Assembly (NCBI GenBank): GCA_027347125.1
Contig: DAIERC010000299.1
Coordinates: 1-5,977 of the forward strand
Length of the DNA: 5,977 nt
DNA from: Ignavibacteriales bacterium
Lineage (GTDB): Bacteria; Bacteroidota; Ignavibacteria; Ignavibacteriales; Ignavibacteriaceae
Reading direction: 5' to 3'
Position 1 is the first letter of the stretch. Every line of letters starts with the position of its first letter. Below, piece after piece: positions 1-5,847 of this stretch. A program made the position numbers and the translations under genes. Below the pieces are notes generated by a model. That model was given only the letters and a program-made list of their open reading frames with translations, had not been told where the DNA came from and did no database searches.

Positions 1-1281
1 GACGATACCGACCAGCCGTGGGCCGAATTTAATAAGATTGAAGATGCAATGGTTGTCGGCAGCATTTTATTTAAGGATAAAGTGTTCAGATATTTTTCCG
101 CCGATTCAATCCCCGCTTCATTATATTGGTATTTAACGCCGGACGATTCCGAATTCATCATGAAAGAAAAAGGAGTTAAGCCGAATATAGGCTCCGTAGC
201 TTTAAGCAGCACCGGATATTATGTTATGAGAAACGGTTGGAATCCTTCCGATCAATATATGATTATAACCGCAGGCCTTTCAAAAGAAAAGCCCGATCAT
301 CAGCACGGGGATATGCTGGGTGTGGTCGCTTATTCCGGTAACAATGAAATACTGCCGAATTACCAGGTTAGATATTCTTTGCCGGATTTTGAGATTTTCA
401 AAAATTCGTGGGTAAAAAATGTTGCGTTGGCAGATAGCATTCCGCAGGGCCGAAAATGGCTCCCCAATCCAGGCGGCGACGGATTCGGTAAATGGAAATC
501 TTTGCCAGTTCCAAAAGTTTTAGCATGGAAAACTTCCGGCGACTTCGATTATTTTGCCGGAACACATAACGGATATGACAGTCTTGGCATGAACTACACA
601 CGCGAAGTATTTTTTATTAAGGACGGATTCTGGATTATTAACGATAATTTTTCGGGCAGCAATCCTAATTCATTTCAGCAAGTATGGCAGGGGCATTATA
701 ACCCGGTTAGAAAAAACGAATGGATCAGATCTTCATTTTCAAACGGCGCCGGGCTTGAGATTATTCAACTAAATAATCCATCGGGAAGTACTTCCTGCAC
801 AACTTTCAGAGGCAAAGGAAATTTTGTTTTTAATTCGGGCAGGGCAAATAATTATTCGTTTTCAACTTTACTTTTTCCTTATCATAATTTTGATTCTCGT
901 ATTCCGGGCGATTCAAATCTTGATTCACTGGTTGTAGATAATTGGACGTTGCTTAAAAATAATAATACGGAAGAAAAAAAAATATCCGGATTAATTTCAA
1001 ACGCGCGCTTAATAATTAAAAGAGGAAACAACAAATTCTTTTTTATAAATACTTCATTACTTCGGAATGAAGACAAAGTAATACGGTTCTCAAAACAAGT
1101 TGCTTTATTTGTCGAACTAAATAACAGTCAGTGGCGCATCAGTTTCCTAACTCCGGTTGAAGCGGATCTTCAACTAAATAAGAATGCGAATATTGTTAAC
1201 GGCACGAATAACCAAACTGTTAATAAAAATGAATCCGTGCGTCTTAAGCTCGGAGAGGAAATTATTTTAGAATGGAAATAA
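1..1281 (+). CDS. Heparinase II/III-family polysaccharide lyase, C-terminal part (5' truncated by window)
   Basis: The frame is open from base 1 to the TAA at 1279-1281, giving 426 visible residues. The first in-window ATG (base 49) is not a credible start because the same frame runs unbroken to the window edge. Visible residues about 97-106 contain PDHQHGDMLG, the H-x-H-x-D cluster typical of the heparinase II/III beta-sandwich domain. In this family that cluster supplies a catalytic or metal-binding histidine. A second family-like block, REVFFIKDGFWIINDNFSG, lies at about 201-219, followed by a late histidine (VWQGHYNP, about 229-236). Family members cleave uronic-acid-containing polysaccharides such as alginate or heparin-like glycans by beta-elimination and are usually periplasmic or secreted. 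The signal peptide and the alpha/alpha-toroid domain would lie upstream, outside the window. The substrate cannot be read from this fragment. The last roughly 170 residues are beta-rich and weakly conserved, as expected for the sandwich end. Family assignment is fairly secure; the exact lyase class is not. Confidence 0.82.
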   Translation, partial: DDTDQPWAEFNKIEDAMVVGSILFKDKVFRYFSADSIPASLYWYLTPDDSEFIMKEKGVKPNIGSVALSSTGYYVMRNGWNPSDQYMIITAGLSKEKPDHQHGDMLGVVAYSGNNEILPNYQVRYSLPDFEIFKNSWVKNVALADSIPQGRKWLPNPGGDGFGKWKSLPVPKVLAWKTSGDFDYFAGTHNGYDSLGMNYTREVFFIKDGFWIINDNFSGSNPNSFQQVWQGHYNPVRKNEWIRSSFSNGAGLEIIQLNNPSGSTSCTTFRGKGNFVFNSGRANNYSFSTLLFPYHNFDSRIPGDSNLDSLVVDNWTLLKNNNTEEKKISGLISNARLIIKRGNNKFFFINTSLLRNEDKVIRFSKQVALFVELNNSQWRISFLTPVEADLQLNKNANIVNGTNNQTVNKNESVRLKLGEEIILEWK

Positions 1282-1294
1282 AAATTGTCGTCAT

Positions 1295-1335
1295 AAAAAA
1301 AGCCCGGCTAATTAAAGTCGGGCTTTTTTTATTTT
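1295..1335. terminator. Bidirectional intrinsic terminator between convergent genes
   Basis: AGCCCGGCT (1301-1309) pairs with AGTCGGGCT (1316-1324) around a 6-nt AATTAA loop, with one G-T wobble in a 9-bp stem. Seven A residues precede the stem (1295-1301) and seven T residues follow it (1324-1330), so the structure works as hairpin plus U-tract when transcribed in either direction. It lies 13 bp after the lyase stop and 17 bp beyond the nitroreductase stop, which is where a shared terminator for two convergent transcripts would be expected. Confidence 0.9.
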
Positions 1336-1352
1336 AAAGCGGATAAAGATAT

Positions 1353-1862
1353 TCACCACTTGTTTGTGTGTATCTTTGATGAATTAAATCTATCCTCTGT
1401 TTGGCTTACTTCGGCAGGAAAGCCAACAGTAATTGCTGAAACAGGAATTATGTTTTCCGGAAAACCGAAATGCTTTCTTAACCCTTCAATAGTTACTTTA
1501 TCTGGATAAATGCCTATCCAAACCGCGCCCAACCCGAGTGCGTGCACAGCAAGCAGCGAGTTTTCAGTAGCCGCAGAGCAATCTTGTACAATATGATCTA
1601 TATTGTTTTCCAATTTTGTATCGCCGCAATAAATAATTGTAAGGGGTGCTTGTTTAAGCATTTCAGCGTGAGGTATAACTTTTATTAATCCTTCGATCAG
1701 TTCTTTTCTGTCAAGTACAATAAAATGCCAAGGCTGATAGTTAAAAGCGGAAGGCGCATACATTGCGGCTTGAAGAATTCGTTTTACTTTATCTTCCGGA
1801 ACTCTTTGCGCCGTATACTGCCGTATGCTTCTTCTTGTTAAAATAGCTTCAATAGTATCCAT
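1353..1862 (-). CDS. Nitroreductase-family FMN oxidoreductase (compact, 169 aa)
   Basis: This is a complete frame from the ATG at 1862-1860 to the TGA at 1355-1353. Family motifs appear in order: the N-terminal RRSIR (residues 10-14), whose arginines and serine contact the FMN phosphate; APSAFNYQPWH (36-46), the flavin-binding loop; CSAATENSLLA (95-105) followed by GLGAVWIG (110-117); AITVGFPAE (143-151); and the closing RF...KIHTNKW (158-169). Nitroreductase-fold enzymes are cytoplasmic FMN homodimers that use NAD(P)H to reduce nitroaromatics, quinones or other electrophiles. The natural substrate of this short subclass is generally unknown. At 169 residues it is shorter than NfsA/NfsB (about 217-240) but typical of the compact anaerobe-type clade. 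A weak ribosome site (GGGG, 7 nt before ATG) and a candidate promoter at 1890-1919 precede it. It lies 175 bp downstream of the FAH-family gene on the same strand, so partial co-transcription is possible. Confidence 0.92.
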   Translation of the reverse strand: MDTIEAILTRRSIRQYTAQRVPEDKVKRILQAAMYAPSAFNYQPWHFIVLDRKELIEGLIKVIPHAEMLKQAPLTIIYCGDTKLENNIDHIVQDCSAATENSLLAVHALGLGAVWIGIYPDKVTIEGLRKHFGFPENIIPVSAITVGFPAEVSQTEDRFNSSKIHTNKW

Positions 1863-1889
1863 GTGTCATCCCCGGAATTTACATTAATG

Positions 1890-1919
1890 ATTATACGAAA
1901 TTAAATGTTATTTAGTCAA
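1890..1919 (-). promoter_or_regulatory. Candidate sigma70-type promoter for the nitroreductase gene
   Basis: Read on the minus strand, TTGACT (1919-1914) is followed after an 18-bp spacer by TATAAT (1895-1890). That matches 11 of 12 consensus positions of the E. coli-type -35/-10 pair. The predicted transcription start is near 1883, leaving a leader of about 20 nt before the ATG at 1862. The match is strong, but the surroundings are AT-rich and the host sigma-factor preference is unknown. Confidence 0.55.
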
Positions 1920-2037
1920 AACCCAACAAATATTTTATAATATAATGCAATACAAGAAAATAACTTAATATATTAACGCCATATGCTAACATTTGTTTAT
2001 CCAATTAAGTTTGAGCGGCGCAATAATAACCCGTTAT

Positions 2038-2883
2038 CTACGGAGTTGATTTCACAAAATTAAGCAGCTCGCCAATTCCTTTTATCCATGAGCGAACAAG
2101 ATCTCCATCCTTCAGATAAATAGGAGGTTCCCGGCTGAATCCAACTCCGCTTGGCGTACCGGTTGCAATGATATCGCCGGGTTCAAATTTAAATGAATGT
2201 GATAATATCGAAATCAAATCGGCCACGCCGAACACCATGTTCTTTGTGTTATCGTGTTGAAGTGATTGCCCGTTAACCTCGCAGCCTAATTCCAGGTCTT
2301 GCGGGTTTTTTATTTCATCAGCGGTTACTATAACCGGCCCGAGCGGACAAAAAGTATCTAACGATTTTGCCCGCACCCATTGGCTTTCTGAAAATTGCAA
2401 ATCCCTAGCAGAAACATCGTTTAAAATTGTGTAACCGAAAACATAGTTAAGCGCATCTTCCCTCGAAATATTTTTCGCTTCCTTCCCGATTATAACGGCA
2501 AGCTCAACTTCATAGTCCACTTTATTTGTTAGCCTTGTAGAAAAAATAATATCACCGGTCGGGCCCGTAATAGAGCTGGGGAACTTTGCAAAAACAAGCG
2601 GTGTCTTCGGAACTTCCATTTTTGATTCGTCCGCGTGCCCGGTATAGTTCAAACCGATCGCCACAATTTTATTAGGATTGCTTAGCGGCGCCGTAAACGC
2701 TTCCGCCTGTAAGGGTATACCTTCGGTTGCAGACGCTGTTACTTTTCTTATTTCATTTAATGTTTCTGTTCCGCCGGCAATTATCTGTTTCATATCTCCA
2801 TTGAAGCCGATCTTCTCCAATGGAATTGAGGCTTTGGGGGTTAACGCTACAACCGATCCGTCTTTTAATGTAGCTAATCTCAT
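2038..2883 (-). CDS. Fumarylacetoacetate hydrolase (FAH)-family protein
   Basis: This is a complete 281-residue frame from the ATG at 2883-2881 to the TAG at 2040-2038, with GGAGA four nucleotides before the start. The C-terminal FAH domain begins at about residue 71 (KIVAIGLNYTGHADE). DYEVELAVIIGKE (123-135) supplies E125 and E127, and NDVSARDLQ (155-163) supplies D156; these are the usual divalent-metal ligands. K173 in RAKSLDTFCPLGP (171-183) and TGTPSGVG (241-248) complete the active-site pattern. The first roughly 70 residues form the small N-terminal lid-like segment seen in the 280-residue COG0179 group. Members hydrolyse or decarboxylate C-C bonds in beta-diketo acids, for example acylpyruvates, oxaloacetate, 5-oxopent-3-ene-1,2,5-tricarboxylate or 2,4-diketo-3-deoxy-sugar acids. 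All key residues are present, so an active cytoplasmic Mg/Mn enzyme is expected. The substrate cannot be decided from sequence, and annotations such as ureidoglycolate lyase would be overreach. Confidence 0.92.
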   Translation of the reverse strand: MRLATLKDGSVVALTPKASIPLEKIGFNGDMKQIIAGGTETLNEIRKVTASATEGIPLQAEAFTAPLSNPNKIVAIGLNYTGHADESKMEVPKTPLVFAKFPSSITGPTGDIIFSTRLTNKVDYEVELAVIIGKEAKNISREDALNYVFGYTILNDVSARDLQFSESQWVRAKSLDTFCPLGPVIVTADEIKNPQDLELGCEVNGQSLQHDNTKNMVFGVADLISILSHSFKFEPGDIIATGTPSGVGFSREPPIYLKDGDLVRSWIKGIGELLNFVKSTP

Positions 2884-2887
2884 CTTG

Positions 2888-2892
2888 TCTCC
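2888..2892 (-). promoter_or_regulatory. Ribosome binding site of the FAH-family gene
   Basis: The minus strand reads GGAGA followed by CAAG and the ATG. This is a good Shine-Dalgarno match at short but workable spacing, and it supports the start at 2883. Confidence 0.7.
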
Positions 2893-2899
2893 GATAAAA

Positions 2900-2919
2900 T
2901 TTTGTTCATGTTTTGTTCA
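2900..2919. repeat. Short tandem direct repeat in the FAH leader or promoter region
   Basis: TTTTGTTCA occurs at 2900-2908 and again at 2911-2919, giving an 11-bp period, about one helical turn. The pair sits just upstream of the FAH-family ribosome site. It could be a protein binding site or a chance or slippage duplication in AT-rich DNA; no known operator consensus is recognised. Confidence 0.4.
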
Positions 2920-3026
2920 ATAAAATATTATCATTCTAAGGTAATTTTAATTTACTCTTCTTTTGTAATTTAATATAATTTTTATTATTCACAACAAAAG
3001 ACGTATAGGTTTTATTAAAGATGATT

Positions 3027-3082
3027 TTTTACATTAACAAAGTTATATTAAATATGCTTAATATTCTTTTACATTATTAAAG
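3027..3082. repeat. Pair of 16-bp direct repeats upstream of the acyl-CoA ligase
   Basis: TTTTACATTAacAAAG (3027-3042) and TTTTACATTAttAAAG (3067-3082) match at 14 of 16 positions, and their starts are exactly 40 bp apart. A shorter related string, TTTTATTAAAG, lies at 3010-3020. The position 34-89 bp before the ligase ATG would suit a transcription-factor operator that acts on the ligase promoter. The AT-rich composition makes chance similarity possible. Confidence 0.4.
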
Positions 3083-3103
3083 AATAGTTCTCATCAAAAC
3101 AAC

Positions 3104-3111
3104 GGGAGGAG
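3104..3111 (+). promoter_or_regulatory. Strong Shine-Dalgarno of the acyl-CoA ligase
   Basis: GGGAGGAG ends four nucleotides before the ATG at 3116, a near-perfect complement to the 16S anti-Shine-Dalgarno. It fixes the start codon and predicts efficient translation. It is also unusually strong for a member of class Bacteroidia, where such sites are usually weak. Confidence 0.85.
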
Positions 3112-3115
3112 ATAA

Positions 3116-5026
3116 ATGCCCGGTAAAACCTTGATTCAGTTATTTGAAGACAGCGTACAAAAGTATTCTGGTAATATTTTACTCATGGAAAAACAAGATG
3201 ATAAGTATAACGGAATTACTTACAGCCAAGCAAAAGAACTTGTTTATAAATTTGCGGCGGGCTTAATAAGCCTGGGATTGAACAAAGGAGATCGGGCAGC
3301 TCTTGTTGCGGAAGGAAGGAATTACTGGGTAATTAGTGAGCTTGGTATATTGTACGCGGGCGCCGTTAACGTTCCAATCTCGGTAAAGATTGATGAGCTT
3401 TCGGATTTAAAGTTTAGGCTGGCGCATTCCGAATGCAGGTTTGTTGTTGTTTCCGGAACACAAATTCATAAAATAAGAAAAATAAAAAACGACCTGCCCG
3501 ATCTTGAAAAAATTATTTTGATGGACAAGGCCGAAGGATTATTTGAGGATGAAATAGTTTTTAATGATGTATTAAAGCTCGGCGAGAAATTCCTTTCTGA
3601 AAATAAAAATAAGTTTAATGAATTGCGGCAGTCCGTTAATGAAAACGATTATGCAAACATTTGTTATACTTCGGGTACAACTGCCGACCCCAAAGGTATA
3701 ATTTTAACTCATAGAAATTATACGGCAAATGTCGAGCAGTCGTCTGCAATATTAAATATTAAGGAAAGCTTTTGTTCATTATTAATCCTTCCGTGGGATC
3801 ACGCATTTGCCCATACAGTAAGTTATATACTGATTAAGAACGGTTCGAGTATGGCTTCGGTTGCAACCGGTAAAACCCCGCTTGAAACGTTAAAAAATAT
3901 TCCGGTTAATATTAAAGAAATAAAACCAACTTTCCTGTTAAGTGTTCCTACGCTTGCAAAAAGTTTCAGAAAGAATATTGAAAAAGGAATTCATGAAAAA
4001 GGAGAGAAGGTAGAAAAATTATTTAATAAAGCGTTGTCTATGTCATACGCTTATAATGCGGAAGGCTGGAACCGGGGCAAAGGTATTCAAAAATTTAAGA
4101 AACCGGTTATTATGCTGTACGATAAATTAATCTTCAGTAAAATAAGAGAGAACTTCGGCGGCCAACTGGAATTTTTCATAGGCGGCGGAGCTTTGCTTGA
4201 TATTGAACTTCAAAGATTTTTTTATGCCCTCGGTATCCCGATGTATCAGGGCTACGGTTTAACCGAAGCCGCTCCGGTTATATCGGCAAACGTTCCGCAA
4301 AATCATAAACTAGGGTCATCCGGAAAAATAGTTCCGAACCTTCTTGTTAAAATTTGTGATGATAAGGGAAATAAATTGCCTGCCGGCGAAAAAGGAGAGA
4401 TAGTTGTTAAAGGCGAAAATGTAATGGCAGGTTACTGGAAAAACGAAAAGGCCACAAATGAAACAATTAGAGACGGCTGGCTGTTTACGGGTGATATAGG
4501 CTATCTTGATAAAGACGGATTTCTCTTTGTGCTAGGCAGAGATAAAAGCCTTCTTATAAGCAGCGACGGCGAAAAGTATAGCCCGGAAGGTATTGAAGAA
4601 GCTGTTGTAGAACATTCGAAGTATATAGACCAGATTATGCTTTATAATAACCAATCGCCTTACACTGCCGCGCTGATTGTACCGAATAAAGAAGCTTTGT
4701 TAAAATGGGCGAAAGAAAAAAATTATTTACCGGATTCAAAAGAAGCGGTTGAAGGCGCGCTTAAATTATTGCAATCGGAAATAAATCAATTTTTAGACGG
4801 TAGGAATTTGGAGGGAATGTTTCCGGCGCGGTGGATACCTTCGGCCGTTGCGGTGCTCGGCGAAGGTTTTACGGAACAAAATAAATTTCTAAACAGTACC
4901 CTGAAAATGGTGCGAGGCCGGATAACCGAATTTTATAAAAATAGAATTGATTATATGTTTACCGCCGAAGGTAAAGAGATAATTAATCATCAAAATATAA
5001 CAATAGTAAGCAGGCTCCTTAAATAA
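3116..5026 (+). CDS. Long-chain fatty acid--CoA ligase type AMP-binding protein (ANL superfamily)
   Basis: This is a complete 636-residue frame with a strong ribosome site. It carries the adenylate-forming signatures in order: the phosphate-binding loop YTSGTTADPKG (184-194); an acyl-pocket region with LLILPWDHAFAH (222-233); FIGGGALL (354-361); the adenine/A5 motif YQGYGLTEAAP (377-387); TGD (458-460), whose Asp holds the ribose; GRDKSLLISSDGEKYSPEGIEE (474-495) at the domain hinge, with R475; and a C-terminal LNSTLKMVRGR (592-602), whose K597 is the expected adenylation lysine. Length and order fit FadD/FACL enzymes that convert fatty acid, ATP and CoA to acyl-CoA, AMP and PPi at the membrane face. 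There is no signal peptide and no membrane helix. One variation is Ala190 where many homologues have Gly in the P-loop. The gene stands alone, with no beta-oxidation or acyltransferase neighbour to narrow its role. A fatty acyl-AMP ligase or another aryl/acyl specificity remains possible. Confidence 0.93.
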   Translation: MPGKTLIQLFEDSVQKYSGNILLMEKQDDKYNGITYSQAKELVYKFAAGLISLGLNKGDRAALVAEGRNYWVISELGILYAGAVNVPISVKIDELSDLKFRLAHSECRFVVVSGTQIHKIRKIKNDLPDLEKIILMDKAEGLFEDEIVFNDVLKLGEKFLSENKNKFNELRQSVNENDYANICYTSGTTADPKGIILTHRNYTANVEQSSAILNIKESFCSLLILPWDHAFAHTVSYILIKNGSSMASVATGKTPLETLKNIPVNIKEIKPTFLLSVPTLAKSFRKNIEKGIHEKGEKVEKLFNKALSMSYAYNAEGWNRGKGIQKFKKPVIMLYDKLIFSKIRENFGGQLEFFIGGGALLDIELQRFFYALGIPMYQGYGLTEAAPVISANVPQNHKLGSSGKIVPNLLVKICDDKGNKLPAGEKGEIVVKGENVMAGYWKNEKATNETIRDGWLFTGDIGYLDKDGFLFVLGRDKSLLISSDGEKYSPEGIEEAVVEHSKYIDQIMLYNNQSPYTAALIVPNKEALLKWAKEKNYLPDSKEAVEGALKLLQSEINQFLDGRNLEGMFPARWIPSAVAVLGEGFTEQNKFLNSTLKMVRGRITEFYKNRIDYMFTAEGKEIINHQNITIVSRLLK

Positions 5027-5244
5027 AAATATTTGCCACTTTGGTTGTTTACGTTATAAAATTTTTATGACTCGCTATAACTTGCCCATAACAATTATTA
5101 AACATATTCCTCATACAACTTTACTTATTGGCGTAATATTTGTATCCCCATTACTCACGGATGATGCGAACTGAATAAAAAAATTATTAAACTATTGAAA
5201 TTCGATGAAAATCAGCCCGACTGTTTTATTAATGTTTCAAAATA
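5027..5244 (+). other. AT-rich gap with possible decayed coding remnants before the SDR frame
   Basis: There is no convincing gene or GC-rich terminator in these 218 bp. GTTATA (5053-5058) and TATAAC (5076-5081) form a weak inverted repeat around an AT palindrome (ATAAAATTTTTAT, 5056-5068), too AT-rich to call a terminator. A 35-codon frame runs from the ATG at 5067 to the TGA at 5172-5174 with no ribosome site. It contains TTLLIGVIFVSPLL (about 5115-5156), faintly like the start of a Rossmann domain but without the spacing of GxxGxxG. A second open stretch in another frame (5165-5245) reads ...KLLKFDENQPDCFINVSK, then stops at the very base where the SDR ATG begins. These may be remnants of the missing SDR N-terminus, but the resemblance is weak and unproven. 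Confidence 0.3.
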
Positions 5245-5847
5245 ATGGTTGTTTCTCAAAATAAATCAAAAACAAACGATCATAAAATAAGATTTAATAA
5301 ATTTATTCATATATCAACTGTTGATGTTTATCCCGACACTTCTTCCATAGAGTTAACAAAAGAATCATTAAACATTAATACTGATAAGCTTGGCAACTAC
5401 GGCTTTCATAAATTGTATGCGGAAAATTATGTAAAACACTTTTGCGAAAACTTTTTGATCTTCAGACTTCCAGGGTTAGTTGGTAACGGTTTAACTAAGA
5501 ACCCGGCATACGATTTCATTCATCCGCACAAGAAAGTTATGATTTCGGAAAGATCACAGTTAAATTTTATCCATACCGATTTTATTGCCGAGTCGATTTT
5601 TAAAATTGCTGAACTCGGGTTAAAGAATGAAACTTATAATCTTGCTGCTTCTAATAGTATAGAAATTTCTAAAATTGTTAATCTTGTAGGATTTAATAGC
5701 GATTTTAATACTGATTCCGATCAACATATACAGAACTACAAAATAAACGTTGAGAAAATCTCAAGGCATATAACGCTTAGAAGCTGTGAAGAAGCAATAC
5801 AAAAATATTTTAACGAATTGAAAGCGAATATAAATGAGAGTAAATGA
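5245..5847 (+). pseudogene. SDR-type NAD-dependent epimerase/dehydratase lacking its N-terminal Rossmann half
   Basis: The 200-codon frame (ATG 5245, TGA 5845-5847) starts in the middle of the family fold. FIHISTVDVYPD (20-31) is the beta-strand with the catalytic Ser/Thr, and YGFHK (52-56) is the Y-x3-K catalytic pair. FRLPGLVGNGLTKNPAYD (73-90), NFIHTDFIAESI (107-118) and ETYNLAAS (129-136) are the substrate and C-terminal segments of extended SDR sugar-nucleotide enzymes. The GxxGxxG dinucleotide loop and about 80-110 preceding residues are absent. No Shine-Dalgarno precedes the ATG, and an in-frame TAA lies at 5230-5232. By family knowledge such a protein could not bind NAD(P), so it is probably a truncated or frameshifted gene from a surface-polysaccharide locus. 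The remaining 200 codons are intact and the next gene overlaps it, so the lesion may be recent, may be a sequencing error, or the fragment may still be translated. Base composition is more AT-rich than the ligase gene. Confidence 0.62.

Larger units (their letters stand above)
2884..3115. promoter_or_regulatory. Divergent intergenic region between the FAH-family gene and the acyl-CoA ligase
   Basis: These 232 bp must hold the promoters of the two divergently transcribed genes. The region is very AT-rich, with no plausible open frame and no RNA gene seen. Several TA-rich hexamers could be -10 elements, but none pairs convincingly with a -35 box at 16-18 bp spacing, so no individual promoter is called. 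An 8-bp inverted repeat, TCTTTTGT (2959-2966) and ACAAAAGA (2994-3001), separated by 27 bp, lies near the middle. The direct repeats listed separately lie towards each gene. Confidence 0.6.

Noticed and set aside
398..601. 67-codon minus-strand open frame inside the lyase gene
   Set aside because: It is antisense to clear lyase coding sequence that includes conserved blocks, resembles no known protein, and has no ribosome site.
882..1076. 64-codon minus-strand open frame inside the lyase gene
   Set aside because: It lies wholly antisense to the lyase, with low-complexity, Leu/Phe/Ser-rich translation typical of a shadow frame.
1..1281. Polysaccharide-utilisation link between the lyase and the FAH-family gene via sugar-acid breakdown
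   Set aside because: The genes are convergent and separated by a terminator, and no SusC/SusD, transporter or sugar-acid kinase/aldolase is visible; the substrate link would be speculation.
2891..2920. TTGAAC-N18-TATCGG as a promoter of the FAH-family gene
   Set aside because: The -10 match is poor and overlaps the ribosome site, which would put the transcript start at or inside the start codon.
2678..2923. 81-codon plus-strand open frame over the start of the FAH-family gene
   Set aside because: It is mostly antisense to the FAH-family N-terminus and runs into the intergenic repeats; no motif or ribosome site supports it.
5053..5081. AT-rich inverted repeat as a terminator for the acyl-CoA ligase
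   Set aside because: The stem is only 6 bp with a 17-nt gap, has one G-C pair, and is not followed by a T-tract.
5067..5174. 35-codon plus-strand small gene (MTRYNLPIT...), possibly a small membrane peptide
   Set aside because: There is no Shine-Dalgarno and only about 15 hydrophobic residues in its middle. It was kept only as a possible remnant, not called as a gene.
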